A DNA stretch of 64,000 nt from Alitta virens (taxonomy: Eukaryota > Annelida > Polychaeta > Phyllodocida > Nereididae). The notes beneath the pieces are model-generated. The model made no database searches and was not told the DNA's origin. It saw only the letters and a list, made by a program, of their open reading frames with translations. This document shows, piece by piece, positions 24,701-34,432 of the stretch. The stretch is from positions 23,281,638 to 23,345,637 of the forward strand of contig OW028584.1 of the NCBI GenBank assembly GCA_932294295.1, given 5' to 3'. Position 1 is the stretch's first letter. Every line of letters starts with the position of its first letter. Both the position numbers and the translations under genes were made by a program.

Positions 24701-26758
24701 TGCTATTGAATGAAAAATATATTGCTCACAGTATTTATGGCAGTGTAACCTTTTTACTAACAATACCACTTAATATGTTTTACCCTCAGTAAATATCTAT
24801 CTATCCATCTGTCCATCTATCGATATCTGTATCTACCTAATGACCAATAAATTTCATTACAGTGGCCAACAATTGCTTGAGAATTTCCAGAAGAGCTTAG
24901 CTGAGGAGGAAGTGCAAAGGGATGGTTCGAAAGAAAAATTTGAAAAATCTGCAAAACTTTTGACGCAAGTGAAATCTGGGGTGGAGCATCTGGCTGAGAA
25001 GTTGAGGAACCTCAAAGCTGTAAGTATAGCCTGGAAGCAACTGCAGCAAAGTGTTTTCTAGGCACTGAAATGGAAATTTGTCAAGCTGTGGTATGAGCAG
25101 ATAGTGTAGTGGTATTGTGCTAGACTCCCAATCCCAAAGGACTGGGTTACAGCCTGGTCCGCTGCACTTTACGCTGTTTGTGGCCTTTATAATAATGTGT
25201 TACGGACATTGGTCAGCAGTCACAAAAAACAATTACTTGTGACGCTGCAGTTTTCCCAGATTTCAAGAGGGTCTGTCTTAAATCCCTCAAGTACTCCCTG
25301 TTTGGCCAAGCTGTTTAATTACAACAGGATTTTTTTAGGTTTTCTATGATTTCTAGAGTGGCTACGAACCCTGTTACCAGGTCCAGAATAAATGTCCACT
25401 TGTTTTTTGGGCATATTTTTCCATAAATGGCATGGAGCAGAGCAAAATGAACAGAAATGTTAACAACAAGTCAAAGCCCAAATTTCTAGCTCATAAAAAA
25501 AAAGTTCTAGGGACCAAAATAATTAATTCTGCTATGCATGTGCTCCATTGTATTTTTTGCTGCTTGTCTCCGACCAGAACAAATGGCCATAATGATGAGA
25601 TAATGGGAAAAATTATCATGGAGAGATAGGAAACTTGAAGTTAATTTGTACTGAGAGGCGTTTTTATGGGTTAGAAAATTGGGCTTTGACTTTTTGGTAA
25701 CATCTATCTCCGTCTTGTGCTTGTTCATGACATATATGTAAATTAAGATCGAAAAACAAGCTAGTGGATGTTTATTTTTTACTATACTTTAAATTGCTGC
25801 TCAACAATCTTCACACACACCATAAATTAATGACGTACCTTGCACTGCAATAATGCGCCACAACATGTAACATGGTATTAGCCATGATGGTACAATAATA
25901 ACTTCTAACTAGACTAACTTATACTATAAACATGATAAACTAAATTTGCAGCCTTCAAGTCAAGTCCAGAAAGCAAAGATTTTGCCAACATCAGACGAGT
26001 ATGTTCTTGATCAGCTGTCACAATGCGAAGAAAAACTGCTGAAACTTTTGGAGGAGTTGGACGGAAAAGATCTTGATGAAGTTGTCAAACAAATGGAGGA
26101 GGAAGAGGTAGGATTGGTGATAACTTATGGGATGCAAGCAAACTTATTGGGTGCATGCAGTATTGAGAAATTGGGAAAAATCATATTTCCCATTAGCATG
26201 ATAAGGGTTATCACTGTAAAAAATATTTTTGTTATCCCAAAAAAAAAAAAAAACCCTTGATTTTAATTTTTGTATCGATCAATATATGTTAGCAGCCTGC
26301 AATTAAGGCCAAGCATGGGTGAAATTTGCCTTTTTTAGAAGGTTTTATGGTAGGAAGTTGATATTAGGCATAAATGAAATACATTTACCGGCTGCACCCA
26401 TATACACTGTACCATAAATTCATTTATCCACAGGCCATCATTCATTAACACTATCTAAAAGGGAATATCAATATTTCGACCTGAGACTGATCTTCGAAAC
26501 TAAATCAGATGCATACTAATTCATTCCTTCATGTGTTTACAGTTCCACAATACAACTGAGCTGAAACTACCAACACACAACACCAGGGTAAAATTACCAC
26601 AAGCGCAAAAAGACAACATGTATGATGACGATGAGGACAGTGGAGAAGATGAGGGTATCATGACCAGAGCAGACCTCAAGAAAAACGCTCAGATGCTCGT
26701 CGATTCAAAGAGTAAAAAGAGAGGGGCTGGCATGCGTAAAAAGAAGACCAAAAAGTGA
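18728..26758 (+). CDS. ODAD3: outer dynein arm docking complex subunit 3 (CCDC151), complete 11-exon gene
   Basis: The product is a coiled-coil protein needed to build and dock outer dynein arms on ciliary doublets, acting with ODAD1, ODAD2 and ODAD4. Exons: 18728-18803, 19126-19247, 19439-19516, 20162-20341, 20731-20888, 21358-21553, 23631-23771, 24429-24589, 24863-25019, 25952-26107, 26543-26758. All introns are GT-AG and the exons join in phase to 546 codons (human about 595). Family marks are [13 protein letters not shown] (residues 26-38), [12 protein letters not shown] (from 153), a Glu/Arg-rich helix with ERIERR (about 250-269), the [12 protein letters not shown] segment (from 326) and [12 protein letters not shown] (about 358-369). 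Nearly the whole chain is heptad-rich coiled coil. The tail is first acidic ([11 protein letters not shown]) and then Lys-rich (KKKTKK). The start is the first ATG after the promoter and opens in the conserved frame. It shares its promoter with XYLB. Confidence 0.95.
20438..20597. mobile_element. poly-G/C MITE, AGGGCTGTTCC family, copy 1
   Basis: AGGGCTGTTCCATTTTAAGT at the left mirrors the right end TTTAAATGGAACAGCCCT. Between are G-rich then C-rich runs and the phrase TTCAAAATCAGGTCCGCCCC. Location is ODAD3 intron 4. Confidence 0.75.
22052..22325. mobile_element. poly-G/C MITE, AGGGCTGTTCC family, copy 2
   Basis: Ends AGGGTCGTTCCATTTAAAA and TTTAAATGTAACAGCCCT match those of the element at 20438. 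The interior repeats CAGGTCCACCCCC twice and CCCCGATATC twice, so it looks like a nested or tandem pair. Location is ODAD3 intron 6. Confidence 0.7.
24150..24235. repeat. cluster of TGACGTCA/TGACATCA motifs
   Basis: One CRE palindrome TGACGTCA (near 24157) and three one-base variants TGACATCA occur within 80 bp at roughly 20-bp spacing, in ODAD3 intron 7. It may be a decayed short tandem repeat or a CREB/ATF cluster. Confidence 0.45.
24323..24357. repeat. perfect 16-bp hairpin
   Basis: GTGTTGGCCCTGTGAA and its exact complement are separated by three bases. It is followed by two AAGTGATCAC-type palindromes. It lies in ODAD3 intron 7. Confidence 0.85.
25096..25172 (+). mobile_element. tRNA-derived SINE head
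   Basis: TAGTGTAGTGGTATTGTGC resembles a Pol III A box and the following CTGGGTTACAGCC a degraded B box, about 35 bases apart. The 5' and 3' edges are not clear. It lies in ODAD3 intron 9. Confidence 0.5.
25447..25728. mobile_element. fold-back element in ODAD3 intron 9
   Basis: The left arm carries AAGTCAAAGCCCAAATTTCT and CTCATAAAAA; the right arm has the mirrored TTTTTATG and AAAATTGGGCTTTGACTT, and both outer parts mirror ATGAACA. Arms are about 60 bp, diverged. Confidence 0.6.
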
Positions 26759-26930
26759 TCACTTCACTGAAGTTCACTCAAAGAAAAAGTGAAGATTAAC
26801 ATTGCAGTGCGTTATACACTATCAGGGTTACACCAAATAATGTATTAAATTACTATTAATTGTGCAAGGTATACAATGTAGATGAAGAGTGACAAAATGA
26901 GAGAAAGTGAAATGAAAAACTGAAATGATA

Positions 26931-26936
26931 AATAAA
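26931..26936 (+). terminator. ODAD3 poly(A) signal
   Basis: AATAAA lies 173 bp after the ODAD3 stop; a second AATAAA is at 27141-27146. Confidence 0.55.
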
Positions 26937-27496
26937 TCATATCTGTTCATGTTGCCCAATGACAATATTTAGACTGCCTTGCAACTGTCGCGAACTGTAC
27001 AAAAAAAAAATTGATCTGGAATAGAGGAATATCACCTATTTCCAGAACACCTAAAGCTAAAGCTAAAGAGACTAAGATGTAATTTAGCAATTTGTAGAAT
27101 GAATTTTACTGAAGTTGCACCTTGTACTTCTTGCCATGTTAATAAATACCATCATTAAATTTTAAACTTAGCTGTGTTAGTCAATCATTGAACATGAAAA
27201 ATTTTAGTGGCCAAAACATATGCAGATCTACATGCAGGGTTCCTTGGAAGACAAATTTAAGACTTTTTTTCAAGACCAAAAATCTTCAAAATGTAAGACC
27301 TGTTACAACAGCCTGTTTATTTTTATATTTTCTTAAGCCTTAAAATTGATCAATTAGATTTAAGACTAAATTTATTATTTTCAATGATGCGTAGCTACGC
27401 TGATATAGTATCCCACCAGATAAGGGTACAAGGTTAACTAGAATCAACAAGCAGTTCAGGGGGTCAGCTGGCATTGTTGAAATAATACTGTCGTTG

Positions 27497-28126
27497 GTAT
27501 ATACTGACTTTTCGTAAAATGATTATGTATACTTGGAATAAATGAAATTGCCTTCATCGAAATTCGTCACCACATCTAATGATGCAAACTTTCAAAGTTG
27601 AACTAATATTCTGCTCACAAATAGTTAACCATGTATACTTATTTTCAATTCAGGCAGCAAATTTCAGTGAACTGCAAATTTTTGTTAATTCTTGTGTAGG
27701 CCTGCAATATTTTTATCCAAACTCTTTTCCTGAAGGCTTAGATTCACCAGCTAGAGACAAATCAATACTAAAATACAATTTGTTCAATACAGCCCTTTTC
27801 CTTAGTACCCTCTTTGCATTTCAGGCATTTGTGATTTCTGAATGATTGGCACATGTAGCATCTATCAGTATCACTTATCACCAGATAGAGTCAAATCAAT
27901 ACAACACAACTTGAACACATCTAGAATGTAGATTCCCAATCTCCGGATTAAAAATCGATGAATTTAGTCGGTGGCTGTAAATTTATACATGTTTAACAAT
28001 TTGTAATCAGAATATTAGTTCAACTGAAAGTTTGCATCATTAGATGTGGTGACGAATTTCGATGAAGGCAATTTCATTCATTCCAAGTGTACATTAATTA
28101 TCATATTACGAAAAGTGAGTAAACAC
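27497..28126. mobile_element. fold-back element with arms of about 140 bp
   Basis: The sequence 27497-27640 is repeated in reverse complement at about 27985-28126, including a nearly unbroken stretch across GATGAAGGCAATTTCATT and CATCATTAGATGTGGTGACG. The middle holds two diverged direct copies of AGACAAATCAATAC/AGTCAAATCAATAC. No transposase is visible. The rest of 26937-28322 shows nothing else. Confidence 0.75.
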
Positions 28127-28322
28127 AGCCACTGATGAAGACGACGAGATGTCGCTGAAAATTATGACATTGATATTTTAAAATTCTCCTGGAGGTAAAA
28201 TTCATCGATTAACTTGAACATAGTTGGGTGAAACAGCAGCCAAACAAAGATTAATACATCTTTATAACATATTTATTGCACTAGTTCAACCCATTTAAAT
28301 TAAACAATCCATGTGTAGCAAC

Positions 28323-28615
28323 TTAGTCTTGCACCGGCGACTGATTTATAATGTTTCGTGACTGTTCTTTGTATTCACTGATTGAATCTGAGAGTTCCAC
28401 TCCCATCTTTTCCAGCTCCTGAACTTGTCCTTTTAATGTGTCTGGTGCTAACTTCAAATTCTCCGTTTCTCCCAAAAATGTCAAAGTCTTTTTGTACACT
28501 AGATCTACGTTGTGGTTGACAGTCTCAGTTGAAGTTTCCTCCCCAGGGTTGCTGGACACATGACTGTCGTCCATGGAGTAGGAGTCTGCACTGATGCGAG
28601 ATTCACTGATGTTCG
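28323..28615 (-). CDS. 3' terminal exon of an unidentified gene
   Basis: A minus-strand frame opens after a good acceptor (TTTCAG at 28616-28621), begins in phase 2 with NISESRIS and ends at TAA 28323-28325, giving about 97 residues. The first half is Ser/Asp/Glu-rich (SADSYSMDDSHVSS). The second half is a predicted amphipathic helix (LKGQVQELEKMGVELSD, then SEYKEQSRN). Composition and the splice signal argue for a real exon. Family is not recognised. Upstream exons should lie to the right on the minus strand, but none was securely found before the tRNA array, so they may be far away or the exon may be a relic. Confidence 0.5.
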
Positions 28616-28680
28616 CTGAAATGTAAAGAAAGCAATGTGAGACTATTGAAGTGACCGCATAGGAGTTAATCTGTGATTTA

Positions 28681-28834
28681 CAGCTGATTTCATAGACTTG
28701 GAAACTAAACTCCAGAGGACGTCTGTGAATCCAGGATTTTCATTGGCTAAGGGATTGTTTTAATCAATTGATGGGATTCCTGGACTTGCATGCCGTAACC
28801 TGGAGTTTAGTTTCCAAGTCTATGAAATCAGCTG
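28681..28834. mobile_element. MITE with perfect 35-bp terminal inverted repeats
   Basis: The 35 bases starting CAGCTGATTTCATAGACTTG at 28681 are exactly mirrored at 28800-28834. TA stands immediately outside each end (28679-28680, 28835-28836), the target of Tc1/mariner-type transposases. The 84-bp interior has no frame. It lies just upstream of the unidentified exon. Confidence 0.85.
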
Positions 28835-28836
28835 TA

Positions 28837-29564
28837 ATAAGGATATTCGAATTTGAGTGCAAATCAACATTTTTCAATAGTGGTAGGTTTCCAGAAAAAA
28901 AACCTGGTAAGTTTGCACAAAAAGGGTAGTTTCTTTTTAGGTGAGGGAGATAAAAGTTTCAATAAATTAAGGACCACACTCAATTGCAATAAACCTTCAG
29001 CACTTGGTGACATGCTCTGAACAACATTCAAATGCAATTAATAACGCAAAATCTCAATTGTCATACACATTGAACAGTTGGTTGCAATCATGAATTTGGC
29101 TATATATTTAACATTTTATGTGAGTATCTACTTCAATGGAGGTGCTGAGAAATTGAGAGAACAGTATTGAATTGAAAACCTCCAAAGATCATTCAAGGCA
29201 CACGTTTATATTAATTCTGATGAGAACAAGAGATTAAATGTTCAAACTCATGGTACCATTGACATTAAATTTAATATGGTTCACAAACTCCTTGCAATGA
29301 CAGTTCACATGCGAGCATAGATATCATTAGACTGACTGATGAGCCGCTTCATTTCATATAATGTCACTATATCTAGTAAACAAACTCATGGCTTGGGCGA
29401 TCATAAACTGATTAAAAACAGATGTAGGCACAGCTTTTTGAAAACGACGAAAATTATGATTAGATTGTTAAAGATAAACACTAAATGACAAAATAAATTA
29501 TTTTAGACTTTTTTCTCAGCACTGCAGATTCTTCAATAACAGTTTTCAAAATAAGGTGTTCTGG
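28837..29564. other. AT-rich stretch, nothing identified
   Basis: No convincing exon, repeat or RNA gene was seen on either strand. Confidence 0.4.
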
Positions 29565-29740
29565 AGTGGTTGTCCACTAGACAACTGGGCCAAAATTTCT
29601 GGTTGTCCGCTCAGATTTTCAGTTGTCCGAAAAAAAAAAAACAACTGTCAGTTGTCCAACGGAAAACCCCGTGGTTAAACATGGTAGTCCGGCTGACAAT
29701 TTCGTTGTCCTAGACAACCGGAAACCCTTATTTCGAACAC
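29565..29740. mobile_element. repeat fragment with inverted TTGTCC/GGACAA motifs
   Basis: GGTTGTCCACTAGACAACTG on the left and GTTGTCCTAGACAACCGG on the right are related palindromes; GTTGTCC recurs at least five times, with an A run in the middle. It looks like a decayed MITE. Confidence 0.5.
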
Positions 29741-30215
29741 TGAATAATTTCATATTTAACCAAATTAAATTTGACGTTACGTGGCATGGGGAAACCCGTT
29801 TTGAAATCAAACAAACATGCAGGCCGATTTGGCTGTGATTGTCAGCTCATTATTATTTAATATCATAACGACAAATAGCGTCAATTACATAATTATGAAG
29901 AATCTTCCAAAAACCCATTCAGAAACGGTTTGTCTTGTAAGTGATCCTGATACTTTCGAAAGCGCGACAACCATTCATTGTAAAAATACAATCATCCAGA
30001 TAGAGGCCATCCGCAATCTCTGTTGAGGTAATGGCCAAGAAATCCAGCTATCATTGCCTATTAACGATGATTTTCACAATAACGTTGTTGTGGAGGGTGT
30101 CGAGTCATACAAGTGGTGAAAGGCTGGAGGCCGAGGGCAATTAAAGTCTGAACCAAGGGCTATTAAAAGTAGCCACCACCATACAACCATACATCTTTAT
30201 TGTTAATTTTTTGTT

Positions 30216-30608
30216 TTAATGCACTTTTTGTTCCCCCATATATTTTTGTTGTTTACGTAATACTAATAGCTCCTGGCCATTTTGGTGGCCCAACTTAACT
30301 TTTACTGATATGCCAACCTGTGCATCTAATTTCTTTGCAGCTTTGCTCAAATTTACGATAGTACTGTGTGTGTGTAAATATCCATCATTGATCATAGCTA
30401 GGACCACTTGGCGATCGGCCAGAGTCAGACAAGACTGGTTTCAAAGTTTCACGTATTTCTTACCATTTTTCGCGTCATTTAGAATTGTGAAGACTACATC
30501 ATCTTCGTGAGAACGCTGTACATCAGCTATTATTTCATCTACACTTGGTAGTTTGGGACGTTGCGGCAAAGGAACATTTTTCTTCAATATTTTGTGGACC
30601 ATGTCCAT
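30216..30608 (-). pseudogene. decayed reading frame of unknown family
   Basis: From an ATG at 30608 the minus strand reads 55 codons (MDMVHKILKK..., ending KKYVKL), one TGA (30441-30443), then a further 73 codons in the same frame to TAA at 30216. The second part (GYLHTHSTIVNLSKAAKKL) looks protein-like, with helical Lys/Ala pattern. One in-frame stop and no splice sites around it suggest a retrocopy or old transposon gene. A chance open frame cannot be excluded. Confidence 0.4.
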
Positions 30609-30655
30609 GTCATTGCTCACTTACTATGGGCGATATTTAGGGGTGAGTGTATAAT

Positions 30656-31311
30656 GCGGACCACGCGGACCATGCAGATCATGCGGACCAGCACTATAAG
30701 TACTATAAGACAAACAAGTTTGTTTAGACAAATACACCGGCCATATATTGAAGAATGCGGACCATGCAGATCATGCCAAAATAATTTTAGCAATCACTAG
30801 CTTAATTTTAAAAAAAATAAATAATAAATATAAAACAAAAAATTAATAAAAACAAATTACAAAAATAAAAGGACAGAACTGCCATATGATTGGCCAGAAG
30901 CTATTGAAAATGTTCACCTTCTGATTGGTCATTTTTTTCCTCAATCCTGACTTCTCTCCAAGGGTAAGTTAATACAAAATTATTTCTGCAAACCAATGTT
31001 AAAGATAATGCCATTATTATAAAGTATGCAGACCAAGTTGTAGATTATGCAGACCAAGTGGTAGAAATGCAGACCATCTTTTATAAAACGCAGACCATGT
31101 TTTTTTTGTTATTTTTCTTTCTGAAAACAATGTTTTGTTGGAGAATCTGCAGACCAGATTTGAGAAAGTGCAGAAAACGTTTTATGGTATTAGATAGTGC
31201 AGACCAAGTTTAGTCAGTAATGGAAAGTGCAGACCAGGTATGAGAAAGTACAGGTCCAATTACTTCCCATAAATATTATAAATTCTAAGAAATTTTTTTA
31301 AGTGCAGACCA
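30656..31311 (+). repeat. GCAGACCA/GCGGACCA motif array
   Basis: A 9-bp tandem GCGGACCAN repeats four times at 30656-30691 and twice at 30757-30774. Eight exact GCAGACCA copies follow at 31028, 31049, 31069, 31090, 31149, 31199, 31229 and 31304, the first four spaced 20-21 bp. Sequence between copies is AT-rich and unrelated. One copy in reverse orientation is at 31504. Confidence 0.75.
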
Positions 31312-31519
31312 AATAAAAAGTTATGGTGTTTTTGAATGAGCTTTATATGCCTTTAATGCTTCATTGCTAATTTCATGGACATAATTTTGTATTATTTGAG
31401 AAATCACAGCCTTCATTACAATAAGTTCATCTTATATAATTAAATTAAGTTAATAAACATGTGTGTAGTCTGCATGATGTCCAAAGATGAGTTACAGGGG
31501 TTTTGGTCTGCATTATACA

Positions 31520-31745
31520 ATCGTGGATTCTTTGGTTGGACAGTTTAGAACTACTCCGCCTCTGGAAGTCCTTGGGGTACATATTGACAATAAATTGTCT
31601 TGGCTCAAACACATCAATTATATTAAAACAAAAAATGTCAAAGGGTCTGGTTATGATATGTAAATTGAAGAAATTATTCAATCAGAAAATTCTCTAGTCC
31701 TTATACCAGTTTTATTGAATTGGAAATATGGGCATCTGCTGCCAA
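31520..31745 (+). mobile_element. LINE reverse transcriptase 3' fragment
   Basis: The plus strand encodes, across frameshifts, PPLEVLGVHIDNKLSWLKHI, then a Lys-rich piece ending LKKLFNQKIL. This is the pattern just after the catalytic domain in non-LTR reverse transcriptases (LGVxIDxxLxWxxHI). It is broken and short. Its middle part reappears in every spacer of the adjoining tRNA array. Confidence 0.75.
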
Positions 31746-31759
31746 AGTCCACTTTTCAT

Positions 31760-31808
31760 CTAGGGTCAACACCCACAGTCTGACTCCTTAGACCACTTGC
31801 CATCCTCA
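31760..31808 (-). pseudogene. decayed tRNA-like relic left of the array
   Basis: On the minus strand GTGAGGATGGCAAGTGGTCT, then AAGGAGTCAGACT, aligns to the 5' half of the tRNA-Leu genes (GTCAGGATGGCCGAGTGGTC...). It lacks a proper D stem and B box. It is closer to the tRNA consensus than the relics inside the short units. Confidence 0.7.
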
Positions 31809-32172
31809 CTTGTGCTGCTCTTGAAAATCCTGCACCTCCTCATTTTGAGGGTGGTAACACTGTGGGTGGTGACCTTGAGGTTAACACGTCGCTTATTATA
31901 TTACCACTCATTATACTCACTTCTCCAAATTGCTCAAGTCCATGTCATTTAGTACTGCTTCCTTGCATACATATTCAAGTGACTTTGAGTGTGTATTTAA
32001 CAAATTATATGATATGGTATCTGAATCATCATTACATTCTAGAGTAGCAGTGACTTTAAATTTTTACTTTTGCCACCAATGGGCTACACAACAACTTTTC
32101 CAAGTCCAATTTCACACATATCACAATTTCACACATTTCACAATTTCTCTAAAATAATATGAAAAAATATAT

Positions 32173-32294
32173 TGTCAGAAGTGGGATTTGAACCCACGCC
32201 CACATACGTGGACCAGAACACCCACAACACCTGTAAATTCAGGTAAGGTTCAACACCTTGAGTCTGGCGCCTTAGACCACTCGGCCATCCTGAC
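32173..32294 (-). tRNA. tRNA-Leu(CAA) copy 1, with intron
   Basis: First gene of the array and model for all others. The 122 bp hold an 84-nt mature tRNA and a 38-nt intron directly 3' of position 37 (plus offsets 47-84). Acceptor stem GTCAGGA pairs TTCTGAC with discriminator A. Anticodon stem CCAGA/TCTGG encloses CTCAAGT, so the anticodon is CAA (Leu, UUG codons). The long variable arm CCAC/GTGG and T stem GTGGG/CCCAC are intact; A box is TGGCCGAGTGG and B box GGTTCAAATCC. The intron has its own ACCTG/CAGGT hairpin and a TTGA able to pair with the anticodon region. CCA is not encoded. This copy differs from consensus by one base in the variable loop (CGTAT). It starts a 549-bp long unit. Confidence 0.95.
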
Positions 32295-32327
32295 CTGTGC
32301 TAGGAGCAATCCCTTTCTAATGGGATT

Positions 32328-32390
32328 CGAGAACTGCTCTGCCCTTGGAAGTCCTTGGGGTATATATTGACAAAACATTGTCTTGCCCTT
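32328..32390 (+). repeat. LINE-derived segment inside the array spacer (representative)
   Basis: The plus strand here reads EVLGVYIDKTLSC in one frame, closely matching EVLGVHIDNKLSW of the LINE fragment at 31553-31600. The same segment lies about 155-217 bp from the left end of every long unit. A shorter form lies at the equivalent place in every short unit. Confidence 0.75.
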
Positions 32391-32721
32391 GAAAGTCCTG
32401 CACCTCCTCATTTCGAGGGTGGTAACACTGGGTGGTGACCTTGAGGTTAACACATCACTTATTATAACACCACTGATTATACTCACTTCTCCAAATTGTT
32501 CAAGTTCATGTCATTTAGTACTGCTTCCTTGCATACATATTCAAGTGACTTTGAGTGTGTATTTAACAAATTATATGATATGGTATCTGAATCATCATTA
32601 CATTCTAGAGTAGCAGTGACTTTAAATTTTTACTTTTGCCACCAATGGGCTACACAACAACTTTTCCAAGTCCAATTTCACACATATCACAATTTCTCTA
32701 AAATAATATGAAAAAATATAT

Positions 32722-32843
32722 TGTCAGAAGTGGAATTTGAACCCACGCCCACATTCGTGGACCAGAACACCCACAACACCTGTAAATTCAGGTAAGGTTC
32801 AACACCTTGAGTCTGGCGCCTTAGACCACTCGGCCATCCTGAC
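32722..32843 (-). tRNA. tRNA-Leu(CAA) copy 2, B-box variant
   Basis: C61 to T in the B box (GGTTCAAATTC), leaving a G53-U61 pair; long unit following a long unit. Confidence 0.85.
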
Positions 32844-33276
32844 CTGTGCTAGGAGCAATCCCTTTCTAATGGGATTCGAGAACTGCTCTGCCCTTGGAAG
32901 TCCTTGGGGTATATATTGACAAAACATTGTCTTGCCCTTGAAAGTCCTGCACCTCCTCATTTCGAGGGTGGTAACACTGGGTGGTGACCTTGAGGTTAAC
33001 ACATCACTTATTATAACACCACTGATTATACTCACTTCTCCAAATTGTTCAAGTTCATGTCATTTAGTACTGCTTCCTTGCATACATATTCAAGTGACTT
33101 TGAGTGTGTATTTAACAAATTATATGATATGGTATCTGAATCATCATTACATTCTAGAGTAGCAGTGACTTTAAATTTTTACTTTTGCCACCAATGGGCT
33201 ACACAACAACTTTTCCAAGTCCAATTTCACACATATCACAATTTCACACATTTCACAATTTCTCTAAAATAATATG

Positions 33277-33282
33277 AAAAAA
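33277..33282 (-). terminator. Pol III terminator of tRNA copies (representative)
   Basis: Six Ts on the minus strand start 6 bases after the discriminator base. Copies that follow a 324-bp short unit have five Ts. Eight copies (34433, 46483, 47376, 51505, 52398, 53291, 54184, 55967) have only three at this place and next meet four Ts about 10 bases on. Confidence 0.7.
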
Positions 33283-33287
33283 TATAT

Positions 33288-33409
33288 TGTCAGAAGTGGG
33301 ATTTGAACCCACGCCCACATTCGTGGACCAGAACACCCACAACACCTGTAAATTCAGGTAAGGTTCAACACCTTGAGTCTGGCGCCTTAGACCACTCGGC
33401 CATCCTGAC
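33288..33409 (-). tRNA. tRNA-Leu(CAA) copy 3
   Basis: Consensus sequence; short unit, 324 bp. Confidence 0.95.
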
Positions 33410-33482
33410 CTGTGCTAGGAGCAATCACTTTCTAATAAGATTCGGAGAACTGTTCTGCCTCTTGAAGTCCTTGGGGTACATA

Positions 33483-33538
33483 TTGAACCCAGGGTCAACA
33501 CCCACAGTCTGAATCCATAGACCACTTACCATCCTCAC
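33483..33538 (-). pseudogene. tRNA-like relic inside the short unit (representative of 32)
   Basis: The minus strand reads GTGAGGATGGTAAGTGGTCT, then ATTCAGACT, a GGGTGTTGACCC stretch and GGGTTCAAT. It resembles the tRNA 5' half plus a B-box core. The anticodon loop and acceptor pairing are lost. It lies 195-250 bp from the left end of each short unit. Confidence 0.65.
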
Positions 33539-33611
33539 TTGTACTAAAAAAATTTCACACATATCACAATTTCACACATTTCACAATTTCTCTAAAATAA
33601 GAAAAATATAC

Positions 33612-33733
33612 TGTCAGAAGTGGGATTTGAACCCACGCCCACATTCGTGGACCAGAACACCCACAACACCTGTAAATTCAGGTAAGGTTCAACACCTTGA
33701 GTCTGGCGCCTTAGACCACTCGGCCATCCTGAC
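33612..33733 (-). tRNA. tRNA-Leu(CAA) copy 4
   Basis: Consensus sequence; long unit shortened to 494 bp by a 72-bp spacer deletion near 34040. Confidence 0.95.
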
Positions 33734-34105
33734 CTGTGCTAGGAGCAATCCCTTTCTAATGGGATTCGAGAACTGCTCTGCCCTTGGAAGTCCTTGGGGT
33801 ATATATTGACAAAACATTGTCTTGCCCTTGAAAGTCCTGCACCTCCTCATTTCGAGGGTGGTAACACTGGGTGGTGACCTTGAGGTTAACACATCACTTA
33901 TTATAACACCACTGATTATACTCACTTCTCCAAATTGTTCAAGTTCATGTCATTTAGTACTGCTTCCTTGCATACATATTCAAGTGACTTTGAGTGTGTA
34001 TTTAACAAATTATATGATATGGTATCTGAATCATCATTACAATTTCACACATATCACAATTTCACACATTTCACAATTTCTCTAAAATAATATGAAAAAA
34101 TATAT

Positions 34106-34227
34106 TGTCAGAAGTGGGATTTGAACCCACGCCCACATTCGTGGACCAGAACACCCACAACACCTGTAAATTCAGGTAAGGTTCAACACCTTGAGTCTGG
34201 CGCCTTAGACCACTCGGCCATCCTGAC
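34106..34227 (-). tRNA. tRNA-Leu(CAA) copy 5
   Basis: Consensus sequence; short unit, 327 bp. Confidence 0.95.
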
Positions 34228-34432
34228 CTGTGCTAGGAGCAATCACTTTCTAATAAGATTCGGAGAACTGCTCTGCCTCTTGAAGTCCTTGGAGTACATA
34301 TTGAACCCAGGGTCAACACCCACAGTCTGAATCAATAGACCACTTACCATCCTCACTTGTACTAAAAAAAATTCATACATATCACAATTTCACACATTTC
34401 ACAATTTCTCTAAAATAATATGAAATATATAT

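Noticed and set aside
27236..27300. CAGGGTTCC left end of another MITE
   Set aside because: No mirrored right end was found, so only a fragment could be claimed.
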